A stretch of DNA of 64,000 bases from Vanilla planifolia (GCA_023846275.1 JAIUJO010000071.1:617671-681670); one strand, 5' to 3'; positions 30,890 through 47,500 are shown, counted from the first letter of the stretch. The notes: generated from the letters alone by a model not told the origin. Made by a program: numbers and translations.

Positions 30890-30894
30890 CTTGT
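30890..30894. repeat. Target-site duplication CTTGT, right side of solo LTR A
   Basis: This is an exact match to 29173-29177. The array continues from here as if uninterrupted. The paralogous copy at about 51731 carries GTTGT in the same context without any LTR. Confidence 0.85.
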
Positions 30895-32603
30895 AAACAC
30901 AGTACATGAGTACATGCACACATCCACACGTGTGTATGTACATGTAGATAATGCGTACACATGCACACACACACATGCTCGCACACATATGCACAAGCTC
31001 ACACACACACAATCATAAATGCACATACATGCATACTCATATGAACACGCATGTGCATAGACACACACATGTGCATAGACACACATGAACACACACCATC
31101 CACAGACCCACATGTATGCACTTATTCTTTTGCACACACACACACATTCACAATTGCACACATAACAACACATATGCATAGAATCCCACATACATAGAAA
31201 TACACACATGAACAAACAAACGTGTATGTGTAGACACATTAGCATGCATGCACGCATCCATGCACGTAGGCAAATGTTCACACATGTATGAATGCATCCA
31301 CATACGCAAGCATACCAAAGAACACAAATACATGCAAATATACACATAAGTGTATGAATACATGCACAAATATACACACACACACACACTTGTTAATGCA
31401 TACACATGCACACGCACACACACACACACACCCCTAAATGCACACACATAGAATGACATAAATAAACATGTACAAACACACACACACACACATGAACAAG
31501 CATAGCCACATGCAAGCATGCACATACATGTAAACATAGACTTATACACATGCACATGAATGCACACATGCACATACACACACACATACACACACATGCA
31601 TATACATTTGTACAAAAATACAAATGTGCATGCACACCTACAAAACACACATGCCTTCACACATGCAAACATGCACATGCATACAAACATGCTCACACAC
31701 AAACACACACACACACACATGGACACATAAGGACACACATACACATGCATACATGCAAACACACAAGCTCACATAACCACACTAACTCACACTCACATGC
31801 ACACCACATGCACGCATGAACACGTACACATAAATAGACACATTAATGAGCACATGCTCACACAAGTAGTTACACACACACACACGTACACATATGCGCA
31901 ACCACACACATACACTTGCAAAAATGAACACGTGCACCCACAAACACAGTCAGTCGTGCACACATGCACACACACACATATACATGAATAATCACAAATG
32001 TGTAAGCACACACAAACACATAGGTAATCACAAGTATAAATGCTCACATGCATGCACACACACATACACATAAAGACAGTCATGTGCACACACATTGATC
32101 CCCATACACAAACATGTAGGCATGTGCATAAATGCTTACATGAACACACACACACAAATATTTGCATGCAGACAAACAAGCACACATGTTCACAGAAATA
32201 CATGCACACACACACACACACACACACTCAAGAGCACATTTAGAAGTACACAGATGCACATGTAGGAAAACACATAAACAACCATCTACACACACACATG
32301 ATTGCTCACACACATAAATACAAACATGTACGCATGTACACACACACACAAAAAAAAAGAACACACATACACACTTATAGTAACACACTCACACACACAC
32401 ACAAACACATGCATACACATATACATAAACGTACACATTCACTCACACACACACAAGCTCACACGCATCCATGTGCCCACACACACACATGCACATATAC
32501 TTGGAAACTCTCTCATACACTTACACACAAACACTTGTGCAAAAACATATGTACACACACAAAGGAACATACAAGCACACACACATGTACAATGACACCT
32601 AGA
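30895..32603 (-). repeat. Degenerate CA-rich array, block 2 (right of solo LTR A)
   Basis: This is a continuation of block 2 after the LTR insertion. The first 40 bases align with 51736 onward in the second copy of the large duplication. The last 60 bases, with an 11-nt anchor at 32541, align with 53398 onward. There is a poly-A-like run at about 32349-32357. The block ends in a short non-array phrase near 32594-32612, where the polarity flips. There is no gene in it. Confidence 0.9.
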
Positions 32604-35600
32604 CTCCATGTGTGGGTGTCTCGTTTTGAGAATACATGCATTTGCATGAGCGTGTGCATCTATGTGTTTCTATTTGTGCTTGTGTGTTCATGGTCAGGTG
32701 TGTGTGTGAGCATGTGTTCATCTACACGTGTGCATCTTAGTGTGATTGTGCCTATGTGTGCGAGCATGCTTGTGGGTGTTTCCTTTTTTGTGATTTGCAT
32801 GTGCTAGTGTCTGTGTATGTGTGCCTATACATATACATGCATGCAAGTGTGTGTATTTTTATTTGAATAAGTTTATGCATGTGTGTGCATGTACGTGAGT
32901 ATGTATGCATGCATGTTTTGTGTGTGTGAGTGAATGTGTATGTGCATGTGTTTGTGTGTGTGTGCATGTGTTATGGGTGTATTTGTTCTTGTGTGTGTAG
33001 TTATGTATGTGTCTACATATGTGCATGTGCATGTGTGTGTTGTGTATGCATGTGTGTGCATGTGTGTCAATGTGTGCATGTGAGCATGTGTGCGTGTGTG
33101 CATGTGGGTGGATGTGTGGGCAAATTTCTATGCAATGCCTGCATGTGTTTGTTGTTGTGGGTGCATCTATAGGTATACAAAATTGTATGTGCTTGCATGT
33201 GTGTGCAATGTATGTGTGTATATGCTTTTGTGTGTTTGTATGTGTGTATAAGTGTGTGTTGTGTGTTTTTGTTCATCTACTTGCATGGTTTTATGGTTTT
33301 TTTGTTGTGTGCAAACATGTGTGTGGGTGCATGTGTATGCATATGTATGTGTGTGTGTGTGGTTGTGCACATGTATGTATGTATGAATCAATGTGTGTTT
33401 GATTGCATGCATGTGTATGTGTATTTGTGTCTAGCTTAGTGTGGTGTGCACATGCTTTCATGCATGCATGCATGCAAGTGCACATGTGTGTGGATTGGGG
33501 GGGTTGTGCAAGCTAGCATGCATGTTTATGTGTGCATTAATGCACTTGTTTGTGTGGGTTAGTGCATAAATGCTTATGTATGTTTAGGTTTGTTAGTATG
33601 TTTGTGCTGGTGCATATCTGTGCACCTATTTGTATTTGTACACATGCACATGTTTGTATGTGGATGCGTATGCATGCATGAGTGTGTGTGCCTAAATGCA
33701 CATATGTGTGTGCATGTGTGTGCATATGTGTACATGTGTGCATATGGGTGTGCATATGTGTATGTGCTTTGATGCATATGTATGCAAGCATCTATGCTTA
33801 TATATGTGTGTGAGTGTGTGTATATGTACAGGTGTGTGTGTGCTAGTGTTCATGCCCGTGTATGCATGTGCGTGTGCTTGTACACACGTGTGTGTGTGTG
33901 TGTGCATGTATGCATGTATGTGTGTGTGCTTGTGTACGCATGTGCACTTGTGTGTGCGCATATTGGCATAAGCATTTGTTTGCTTTTTGTGTGTGTCGTG
34001 TATATGTTTGTCTATGTCTGTGAGTGTGTGTGTGTTTGTCTATGTGCACATATATGAGTGTATGCATGTGCATGTCTGGGCGTAGGTGTGCATTTGTCTG
34101 GTTGTACATTTTTTATGTGCATAAGTATCTGTGCATGCATTTGTGCATATGTGAATATATTTATGTGCATGCATTTGTTTTTGTGTCTGTGCATGTGTGC
34201 TGCTTGTGTCCATGTGTATGCAAGTGTTTATGAGAACATATTTTTGCACGTGTATTTGCTTATGCATATGTGTGCATGTGTGTGGTTGGTTGTCTGTTTG
34301 TGCATGGGCATACGTTTGTGTTCCTATGTGTGTCTTTACATGTTTGCATGTGATTGCATGTGGGTGCATGCATGTGTGTGTATGTTTGTATCAGTGTGCA
34401 TGTGTGTATGCATAGTGTGTAGGAATTTGCATACATATGTGAATGTTTGTGAACATATGTATTTGTAAGTCCTTATTTTTGTGTGTGCATGTGTACTTGT
34501 AGGTATATGTGTTGTGCTTGTGTGTACGTGCATGTATGTGAGTTTATATGTCTGTGTGTGTGTGCTTGTGTGAGTTCATGTTGGTGTGTGTGTACATGTG
34601 CATGTGTGTATTTGTGTGTATGCGGGAATGTACATGTGTAAGCTCATGAATGTGCATTTGTGTGTGTGTTTGTACATGTGTTTATATATTTATATGTTTC
34701 TGTGTTTGAGGAAGTGTGTGCATGCATGTATGCTTATGAGTATGAATGAATGTGCATTTGAGTGTGTGGTATTGTGTTTTTGTGTAAGAGTGAGTGTGAA
34801 TGTGTGTGTGAGTGGGTTTCTGTGAGTTGACTATGCATATATGCTTGCATATGTGGGTGTGTGTGTATTTTTGTTCTTGCCTTAGTGCGTGTAGGGGTGT
34901 GCACTTATGTGTACATGTGTTTGCACATATGAGTGCATATGCAGGTGCATGTGGGTGTGTGTACTTGTGTGTGCATAATAATATGCGTGCTTGCATGTAT
35001 GTGTCTATTTGTGTGTGTGTTTGTGCATGTTTGCTTATATGTGTGTGAGCACGCATGTGGGTATGCATACATATGTGTCTGTGCTTACGTGGACAAGTCA
35101 TTGTGTGTGTATGCATGTACAATATGTGTTTGCGTGTGTGTTTTTATTTGTGTGTTCATGTTTATATGTGCAAGCATGTGCTTATGTTTGTGCATGTGTG
35201 TGTTTGCTTGTGCATATGTTTGTGGGTGTGTTTTTTGGTGTGTGTATGTGTGAGTACATATGTGTTTGTATGTGTGCTTACATGTGAGTGCATACATCTA
35301 TATGCATGTGTGCAATGCATGTGTACATGTGTGGGTATGCATTTTCATGTGCATGGATATGTGTATGCCTATGCGCATGTGTGCGTGCACCTGTGCATGT
35401 GTGTTTGTGCATGCGAGTATGTGTGTTTGTGTGCATATTCATGTTTATGTGTACGTGTGGGTATGTATGTACATCTCTGTATGTCTATCTGTGTCTCCAC
35501 AAGCATGTCATGTGCACTTGCATGAGTATGAGTGTATGTGTGTGGTGTGTAACTACATATACTCATGTGTGTGTATGTGTGGGAGGGGGGTAAGTGTGTG

Positions 35601-37096
35601 TTGGTGTGCATGTGTAAGTGTGTGCGAGTCTATGGGTGTGTGCATGCATGCACATGTTTATGTGGGTGGGTGCATATATGTGTTTGTGTGTGTGGGTGTA
35701 TATGTGCTTATTTATGTAAGTGTGTGCATGCACGCTTGTGCATTTCATGTCCGTGTGTGCCTGTGTATATGTATGCACACACATGTGTGTTTGTAGGTGC
35801 ATATGCATGTGTGTGTACATGTGTCTGTCTATGTATATGTGTGCAAATATTGTATAAGTGTGTGTGTGCATATGTGCATGTGTGCCCTAGTATGTGTGGA
35901 TATGTGCATGTATATACATCTGCTTTTTCCTGTGCACAAGTGTGTGTGTGTGTGTGTTGGGATGTGCATATGTTTGCATATGTGTGTGCATGTGTGCATG
36001 TGCATGTGTGTTTGTGTGGGTGTGCATGTTTATGTGTGTGTGTGTGTGTTTTTTGTGCAAGTGCAAGTATGTGTGTGTTTGTGTTTGTGCTAATGTGTGA
36101 ATGTGGCTATGTGTGTTTGTGTCTATGCAAGTATGCTTCTCTACATCTATGCTTTTGTTTGTATTTGTGAGATCATGTTTGTGCATGTATGAGTACTTAT
36201 GCTTGTTTCTATCTATATTCATGTATGTGTGGTTTCTGTTGTGTTTGTATGTGCATGCATGTGTGAGCGTGGGCATCATGTGTTTGCCTATGTGTGCATA
36301 TGTGTGTGTGCATGTGTGCATGTGTGTATATGTATGTGTGCATTTAGGTGCATATGGGTGCATATATGTATGTGTAAATGCATTTGTGTGTGTGCATATC
36401 TGTATGCATGCATCTATTTGGGCATGTGCATGTGCATTTGTGCATGTATGTGTATGTGCATTTGTATGGTGTGTGGGCTTGTACATATGTGCATGTGTGT
36501 GTACATATGCATGTGCACGTTCTTATGTTTACATGTGCATGTGTTTGTGCATTTGCATGTTTGTGTCTTTGTGTATGTTTGTGTGTTAGAGTGTGGATGC
36601 GTGTTTCCTTATGTGTGTGCAAGTGTGTGTGCAAGTCTGCAATTATACAGGTGTGTGTATGTATGTATTCGTGTTTGTGTGCATCTATGTAGATGTGTGT
36701 GTGTGCATGGGCATGCATGTGCATCTGTATATGTGTGTGCTTATTTGTGCATGCATGTGGGAATGTATATTTTTGTCTATCTACATGTACGTGTGTGTAG
36801 GCACATCTATATGTTAGATAGCTTGAGTGTTTGTGTTTATGTGTATACATGTATGTTTGTGTGTGTTTGCATGTGAGTGAGTGTGTGTGTGTGTGTTTTA
36901 TTATTTTGTTCATGTGTTAGTGTTCATGTGTGTGTAGGTGTAGGTGTGTGTGTGTGTGCATTCATGTGTGTGCATCTGTATGCATGCATGAGTGTGCATG
37001 GGCTTGTGTAAGGGCATGCATGTTTCCATGTGTGTGTGTGCATCTTTGTGTGCATGCCTTGGGGAGTCTTGATGCATGTGAGCATATATTATTACT

Positions 37097-37145
<49 letters not shown>

Positions 37146-38562
37146 ATGTGTATGTGCATGTGTCTGAGTGTGTGAGCACATGTGCATGTGTGAATATGTG
37201 TGTATGTGCATGAATTTATGTGTGTTAGTATGTGTGCCTGCATGTGTTTGTGTGTGTGTATGCATGTTTGCATACATCTATGTGTGCATGTTTAATGTTT
37301 TTGTGGATAAGTGCACACATGTGTGTATTTGAGTTTGTGCATACATGTATGTGTGTGTGTGTGTTTATGAGTTTGTGTGTATGTCTATGTGAGCATGTGC
37401 ATATGTATGTTTGTTTGTTTGGTTGTATAAGTGTGTGTGAGTGTATGTGTGCACTTGTATGCAAGATTGTGCATGTGTTTGTGTGTGTATCTCTGTGTGT
37501 GTGTGTGTGTGATGTGAATGGGTGCATGTTTATGTACGTGTATGCATGTGTGTGTGTGCCTTTGTGTGCATGCGTGTGAACCTGTGTGTGAGCCTATGTG
37601 TGTACATATGCATGAGCAAGTGGATGTTTATGCATGTTCTTCTACGTGCTTGTCGACATGAGTGTAAATGTGTGTGTATGTCTATGTGTATATGGGGTAT
37701 ATTTGTTTGTGTATGCATGTGTGCATGTTTGCACGTGTACATGTGTATGAAGTGTGCACATGTGTGTGTATATGTGTGCACATGTTTATTTGCATGCACA
37801 TGTTGATGCATCTATATGTGTATGCCATGTGATTGTGCAAGGATGTGTGTTCATGTGTGTGTGAGTGCATGTGTGTGCATGTGTGTACATGTGCAAGTGC
37901 ATTGGTTCTATGTGTATATGTGTATACGTTTATGTGCATGTGTTCATATATGTGTGTGTCTGTGTGTCTATTTATGTGTCTATATACTTGCACAAGTGTA
38001 TGTATTTGCATGTGTTCATGTGTGTGTAGGTGGGTGTGCATGTGTGTGTATACTTGTCCAAGTGCATGTGTGTACATGTGTGTGCATGCATGAATGTGCT
38101 TGTATGCATGTGTTTGAGTGCATGCACAAGTGCATGTATGTTGTGAGTGCATCTTTTTGTGCATGTATGTGTGTGTTTTCATGTGTGCATGAATGCGTGT
38201 GTGCGGTTGTGTGCGTGTGCAAGTACAAGTGTGTGTGAGTGCATGTGACTTTGTGCATGTGTGTATGTGTGCATGTGCGAGTATGATTGTGTGTGTTTGT
38301 GTGAGTGTGCGCTTGTGTGTGCGTGTTTGTATGTGTGTGTGGGTTTGTGAGCATAAGTGTGTGTAAAAGTGTGTGTGTGTGTTTGTGTGCATGCATGTGT
38401 ATGCCTGGGTGTAGATTTAAGTCATTGTGCATGTGTGTATTTGTGTTTTTATGTCCATGCATGGGTATGTATTTATGTTTGTGTGCTTGTATGTGTGTGC
38501 ATGGTTGTTCTTGTATGTGTACATGGGTTTGTGTGGGGATGTTTGTGAGAGTACATGTATGT
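32604..38562 (+). repeat. Degenerate TG-rich array, block 3 (inverted spacer between the two large duplicates)
   Basis: This is a 6-kb block in which TG words return to the + strand. It lies exactly between the end of copy 1 of the large duplication and the start of copy 2. Its left edge holds GTGGGTGTCT (32612-32621), and the reverse complement AGACACCCAC stands just beyond its right edge (38594-38603). A few G-runs occur, such as 33499-33506 and 35581-35590. A pure TA-then-TG microsatellite lies at 37097-37144. Nothing gene-like was found. I did not find a convincing inverted partner elsewhere in the window, so its origin is open. Confidence 0.91.
37097..37144 (+). repeat. Pure microsatellite: TA run followed by (TG)18
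   Basis: After ACT there is an uninterrupted TA run to 37108, then 36 nt of perfect TG repeats at 37109-37144. It is among the longest pure dinucleotide tracts in the window and probably a recent slippage expansion within an otherwise degenerate array. Confidence 0.9.
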
Positions 38563-41500
38563 GCATACACACACACACACATAACAAGAACTTAGACACC
38601 CACTAAGGACACAGACGCACTCAAATGCTTCAAACTCAATCATACATACGCACACTAACCACTCATATACACATGCAAACACATATGTGCACACACACAA
38701 GTACAAACACACATTTGTAGACACACACATATACATGTGCAAACATATGGACACGCATATACACGCACACACATGTGTGAACAAAACACACTCACATGCA
38801 ATGGCACTCACAGACATACACATGTGAGCATATACATGGGCATAGACACACACAAGTGTATGCACAGATGCACCCACCCAAACAAACACACATAGAAACA
38901 TACACACACATAAGCAAATGCACTCACGCACACAAGCATGCACACACACAATGTACACACACACAAATGCACACACAAACGAGCACTCATGCACAATAAA
39001 CATACGCACACACACAAAGACCAATATACATCCACACAGATGAACACAAACACACACTTGTGCACCTATACATATATGCAAGTGTACACGTGCATGCATA
39101 CAGACACATGTACACATGCATACACACATATGCACACACACACATACACCTCAGCACAAATGTGCACACACACACTTGCACACACATGCATACATCTATG
39201 CAAGCAAACCCACACACGCACACACATACACATGTACACACATGCACATATGTGCATGCATGTAGACACACAAACACATACTCACACGCATCTGCATCGA
39301 AATATAGGCATGCCTACACAAAAGTGCACAAACACATACACACACATGAGAACACACATGTCTATACACAAGCATATTCACACAAACACACACATATGCA
39401 CACATGCACACATTCACGCACACATATATAGATACATATAGGTGTGCTGGTACACACGCACTCAATTGTGCACTTGCTTAACACAGAAACACGTACCCAC
39501 ATGCACTCACACACACACACACGCACACACTAACATGCATAAGCACACAAACACATACACAAATGCACTTACATATACACATCCACACACACACACACAC
39601 ATAACCATGAACTCACAAATGCACACATGCATAGGAATGGCTGTACATGCACACAAGCATACACCCATGCACATGTGCACACCCACGCACACATGCACCT
39701 ATGCACTCATATAAAAATACATAAATGCATGCATATGTTCACACACACATGCACTCATACACATATATGCATGCACATCCCCATCCCTTACACTCACAAC
39801 CACAAACTCATGCATGCACACACATGAATGCTTGCATAGAGGCACACTTGTACTGACCCATAAACACACACAAGCACACATGTGCATGCATGCAAACACA
39901 CATACACATCCTCACACACAAAACCACTCACACAAACACATCTACACACACACATATCGACACATGCACACAAACTTATACATGCTCACACTTGCACATG
40001 CACATACACAAAAAACTATAGACATAAATACACATACATGCACACTCATGCACACATGTGCATGCATGTAGACACACACATACATGCACTCAGATGCATG
40101 CACACAACAACATATACAAGTGCAAATGCACACATGCACAAACACACACAGATGCACATAGAAATACATGCACATGAACAAGCACATAAATGCAAACACA
40201 ATATGAACAAATGTACACATATATGAATACGTGCATGAGTTCTAAGACACATATGCATGCACATGCTCAGCACACAAACATGCACCACATGCACTAACAA
40301 ATATGTGCACACTCACATGCACACACACCTACACAAGCACACTCTCACACACACACATACACATATGCACATGCACATACACACCCATAAATGCATACAC
40401 ATAGCCACAAATTCACACATGAACTCAAACACATGAACACTTGCACATTCACACATTCATGCACACTCACACACACAAGCACACACACCTAAACATGTAA
40501 TCAAGCATACACACATAAGAAAAACTAGACACACATGCACACATGCTCAAAACACACACACAAATGCACGTAAATGCACACACTCAAATACACATAAGCA
40601 CACCCCTCCACACAAAGAAATACACACATAACCACAAACTCATGCACGCATAAACACATGATTAGTTGCACATGTTCACACACGTATGCACCCATGTACA
40701 CACACAAGAACACATGTCTTAGCATGCAAACACACACACGCCCCCACACACTAACACACAACCACTCATATGTGCATGCACACACAAATAGGTGCAAGTA
40801 AACATACATACAAAAATATAGACACACATAAAATATATGTACACAGACATAGACATACATACAAGAACACACATGCACACAAAAGAACACCCACAAACAC
40901 TAACATAAGATTGCACAGGAACACTGCACAAGTGCGTGCACACGAAACTTGTATACATGCACACGCAAGCATGCACACACATGTGTACTAACACATGCAA
41001 ATAAAAACACACAAACATGCACATGTATACACAAATGCACACACTCAAATGCATGCATATATACCTACACACACACATACACTAGCACACACATGCACAC
41101 ATAACAAACACACACACACATTCACATGCTTATGCACACACACATGCACACATGTAGCAAATATACACACATACTTTCACAAACACATGAGGCACACATG
41201 TGCAAACATACATGCACACACATGCACAAATAGGCACATCCACCCACACACACAAACACATGTACATGCATGCTTGTAGACCCACATAGGATGCACACAT
41301 GCATGCACCCACGTAGGTGCATACACAAGAATGCATGCAAACACACAAAAAAACATGCACAGGTGCACACACATACACATACATAGATACACAGACATAC
41401 ATACATGTACACACATGGACATGTATGCACCTAATCACACACTCACATACAAACATAGATGTACACACATACCCATGTACACACTCATAGGAACATGCAA

Positions 41501-44500
41501 CTCCACACACCTACACACACACATGCATGCACATACACATGCAAACAAATGCATGCATACAAGCACTCATGCACACATGTGTGCAAAAACAGATGCATAT
41601 TAATACAAAAATGCATATTACTACAAACATGCACTCACATGTGCACACTCACGCACACATACAAGAACACCTACACACATGCACAAACATATTCATACAT
41701 ATACACATAAATACACACATATATGCACACACACTTGCCACACTCACACACAGACATACATATGCTTGTGTATACGTAGAAACCAACACACATGCATAGA
41801 CACACCCACACCCAAACAAATACATGCAACCATGCACTCACCCACACATATGTGCATATATGCACACATACACATGCATGCACACACACACACCAACACA
41901 CACTCACCTCTGCACATGCACCCACACACACACACACACATGCACACATGCATAGATACACAAAAAATGATGCACACATATGCTTGCATATACACACATT
42001 CACATGCATGCACAAAACACTAGCTCATAGACACAGACATACACACATGCATGTGCTTAATCACACATAGATGCATGTACACATGCACACATACACAAAT
42101 GTGTGCCCACACACACACTCATAAAAACTTGTAGAAACATAAACACACACACACACAAACACTTACAAACACATGCAATCTCATGCACACACACACCCAC
42201 AGCCATACCAACACAAATGCATGCATGCACAAACACACTCAAATGCACACAAAGACACATAAGCATATGTGCACACATAATCACACACTTACATGCAAAT
42301 ACCCACTCAAACACAAAAGTGCACATGCATGCATATGAATTAACATACATAGGCACACATGTGAGCACCCACACACACATGCACACACACACTCTATACA
42401 TGCAAAAACAAACACACACAAACATGCACAATACACATGCACACAAAGATACAACACAAACACACAACCAAAGACAAGCACACAAATTTTCATAAGTACA
42501 TGCATGCACACATATAAACATGCACATGTAAGCACAAAGGCTTGTAAACACACTTGCACACATATATGAACTCACACACCAAAATGCAAACATGCATATA
42601 TACACACGTAGGCACACACACAGAACACTAGCCTACACACGTACACACACATAGGAGTGCACATGCATGCACAATCATATGTTTGCACACACTTATTTCC
42701 ACATGCACACACACATGCATGCAGACATACATGCACACACACACATGCATAGGCTTGCACACATGCACACACATGCATGCTCTTACATAAACCCTCACAC
42801 ACACCTAAGTGTAAACACACATGCACACACATACATACAAACATATATACATTATTGCACATAGACATGAACTTATGCACATGTACACATAGATACACAT
42901 GCACACACACCCACACTAACACGCACATGCACACTGACACACACGTACATACAATAATATATTCACACACACACACACATCTACACATGCATGCAAGCAC
43001 ATAGACACCAACACATTCTTATATGCACACACATGTAGAGACACAAGCGTACACATATATGCAAATATGCATACAAAAGTACACATATGAAAACACACAC
43101 ATGCATGGAAACAATTGCACATACACACACACAATTGCTCATGCATACACTCATACACACACATATGCACAAACATACATGCATGCAACCATAGTTACAC
43201 ACACATGCAAGTAAACACAAATGCACAGACACATCTTTGCACACACATATACACTTGCATGAACTCATGCACACACATCTACACCCATACACAAACACAC
43301 ATGCATGCACACACGAGCATACATGACGCATGTGCATGCACACACTCATGCACAAGTTCATAGTCACATAAACATGCACCTACAAATGTGCATAATTGTA
43401 TCAAAACACATGCACACACACACACAAACATGGAGATACTTACACACACACACCAATGTAAACACACACACACACATGCAATCATAGACACATAAACATA
43501 TAAATAGATGTATATACACACACATGACCATGCACACACACACACACATGCATACACACATGCACATACATATGCAAACAAATACACACATGTCTACATG
43601 CATGCACACACATACAGAGGCATGCACTCATGCACACACACACACACACATGTATACACATAAACATATACACATGAACACACAAACACACACATAGAAA
43701 TACACACATACCTAAAGGTAAACAAACTTGTAAACATGCCTGCACTCACACATGCAAGCACAAATGTCCACCCATGCACACACACATACACATGCACTCA
43801 TACACACATCCCCACAACACACTTGCACACACAAGCATACACACACATGCACTAGCACATGCTTGCACTGACACACTGACATGCATAAGCACACACATGC
43901 ATGCACACACACATATACACAAAAGCACATGCACTCATATATGAACCCACATATGTGCACATGTATGAATGCACAAGTATTTAGAATCTCACACATGCAC
44001 AAATTCACTAACACGCACACACACATACTTTCATGCATATATATGTACCTATATTTCTGTGCATGCACATGCACATATGGACATGCACACACTTACATGC
44101 ATGCAAACACACATGTACACACAAATATGCAATGACATGCATATGCACATGTGCTCACTCACACAGACACACCTACTCGAACACTTGCACATACACATGT
44201 GCACACACACATGTATGCACAACCACACATGCATGCAAAAATATGCACACACATGCAAATAAACATACACACATGTCCACACAAACACATGCACAAAGGC
44301 ACACACACACTCACATGCACATACACACATGCACAAACATGCATAACCAACTACACGATTGCACACTCGCACAGATACATGCACAAACACAAAGGCACAC
44401 CCAAAATGCTCATTCATAAATACATGCATGCATTCACATGTACAGCTACACATGTACACACAAATATGTGCACATAAACACATGCATACACTCACACACA

Positions 44501-47500
44501 CACACACATATATAAACACACATGCATACATAAACATGCATACACACATACACAAGAACACATATGCATGCTCACATGCACATGCAAGCACACAAACATA
44601 CCGCACATGCATACAAGCAGACAAGCACCCAAACACATGCATAAGCACAAACACACACACACACATGCACACACACTTATACACAAACAAACAAATAAGT
44701 ATGCATACATGCACATGCACGCATTAGTCCCTAACCCACTTACACATATTTTCACACAACATGCATGGACATGAATGCACATGCATACACATACACACAC
44801 AAGCAAAACCGCACACCCAAAGACACATTAACATACACATGCATGAATGTACATGCATGAAGACACACACACGCACACATATGCACACACGAACTCACAT
44901 AGATCGATAGATATCTACACACACATGCACACATCCACCAATACATAACTCATGCCAACAAATGCATGCATCTTCATGCACATATGTACATATGTGCACA
45001 TAAACACATGTGCACACACATGCACACACAGATGCAAATACACGCACACAAACATATACACAATTGAACAAAATGCACACACGTACATACATAAACAATC
45101 ACAAACACACATTGGTACATCTACATGTGCATGCACGTAGGAATAAAAATACATATACACAAATGCATGCCCAAACAACTGGCAAACCAACACACATGTG
45201 CACATACATACATATAGTAAGACACATGAACATGCACATAAACATGCACACACATCCAAGCAATTGCACACACACATAAGGGCACTCGTGTGCCTACACA
45301 TGCACACCCATGCACCCATACACACACTGACATACATACCCACAAACACACCAACAAAAACAAACATAACACGAGCACCCAAATGCTGATGCAAGCATAT
45401 GCACACACATACATACACAACACATAAAGGACAAGTACACACACAAAGATACACACATGCACACACACACATGCATAGACACACACAAACGTATGTAGAC
45501 ACATATTCACACACTCTTGCATGTACACGCATATACACAAGCACATAAACACATGCACACACACACACACACATGCACAAACACATATATGCATGCACGC
45601 ATGCATGTACTTGAACGCACACTCATACACATGCAAGAAGACAAACACACACGTGCACTCTCAAACATGCAAAAAATGCATGGAATATGTACATAAGCAC
45701 ACACACGCACAAAGACATGCACATGTACACATACGTGCCCAAGCACATGTGTGCACAGTCACATGTAGATGCATGCACACACTGCATACATAGGCACACT
45801 CATGCTCACATGCACATGTATGCACAAGCACAAAAACACTTGCATACACACATGCTTAAGCAGACATATGCATGAATGCCCACACATACACATGCACATG
45901 AACACATGTATGTACACATGCATACACATCCACACATGCTAACACACATAAACCCACACACACACACACACTTGCTTCCATAACCACACAAACATGTGTT
46001 AATGCACACATATATACACACATACACAAACGCCAACACACATAAAACCCTACACACATGCACACACACACATGTATGCATATGCAAACACACAAACACA
46101 TACACATGTACATGCACACACAAAATAGACAAACACATGCATGCATGCACATAACCACACACACACACTTGCTCACACATGTAATCAAATGCACTCACCA
46201 ACAAACACACACTCACATGTACACGCGCATTATAACGTGCACACAATGCAAGCACACACACAAGCATGCATGCACATGTGCACATAAAGACACACACAAG
46301 CAAATAGTCATGCTTATACACATACATTCAGGCATGCATTCTCATGCACACATGTGCATGCACAACGCACACAAATGCACAAACAGAATCACATTCAGAT
46401 AGGCACACAAACACATGCTTACACAATGACGTGCATAAGCACAAATAAATAGACACACAGTGGGCATATGCATAGATGCTCAAATGCACATACACAAACA
46501 TGCTCACATATATACAACCAAACATATCCACACGTAGACACATGCTCACATGTATGCATGCACATGAACACACAAGCATAGATACACACACACATGCACA
46601 TGGACAAATAAACATGATCATGCACACATATGATCACATAAACACATATGTGCACACACCCACATATGCTTGTATGTACACATAAGCACATACACACTTG
46701 CATACACACAAATGCCAACACACACCCACAAGTTAGCACAACACACACATGCACCCACACATGCAAACAAACACAAACATTCACATGTGCACCAACACAC
46801 CCACACGCACATGCACATGCAAACACACTCGCATACCCATGCACACAAATAGAAATTTACATGCACATTCACACACATGAATATGCATAGGCATGCACAC
46901 ATACACATACAATCACATGCATGCCTACTAGTAAACACACACACACATAAACACATACATGCATGCAAGCACACACATGTATACAAACATGCATGCATAA
47001 ATGTATACATGTATATGCATATGCACAACCAAACACACTCACACATATACAAACATGCACATACATAAGCATGCACTAACACATTCACAAAAACTTATAC
47101 ACACATAAAAGAAAACACATGCAAATAGACACTTCCATACACCTATATGCAAAAGCATGAAAACTCATACATGCACACCCTCACAAATGCACATGCACAT
47201 AGGCACACACATACACATTCTTGCACACATGCATGCACATACACACATAACAAGGCATGTGAACACACACATAGGCATACATACGCATATGTACAAACAC
47301 GCAAGCATGTACACACATGCAAACTCTCATGCACATAAATACACACACAAACACATACACAAACACACACATTCATATATGTGCACATGAACACATACAC
47401 AAATGTTGACATGCACACAAACACATGTACACACATGCACCCACATAACAACCCAAGCACAAATGTAGACATGCATGCACACATAGACAAATTCACAAGC

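Larger units (their letters stand above)
16891..32600. repeat. Large segmental duplication, copy 1 (carries solo LTR A)
   Basis: This stretch is collinear with 38588-53450. Pairs of anchors that are not simple CA/TG runs are: 16891/38588 (19 of 20 identical), 17374/39016 (23 identical), 17790/39487, 19501/41257, 21678/44383, 23461/46336, 26030/48997, 28210/50783, and beyond the LTR 30891/51732 and 32541/53398. Offsets run from 21.64 to 22.97 kb, then 20.84-20.86 kb once the LTR is passed, which equals the earlier offset minus the 1.7-kb insertion. Between anchors similarity is patchy, with indels up to about 1 kb, so the duplication is old. The outer ends are approximate. Confidence 0.8.
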
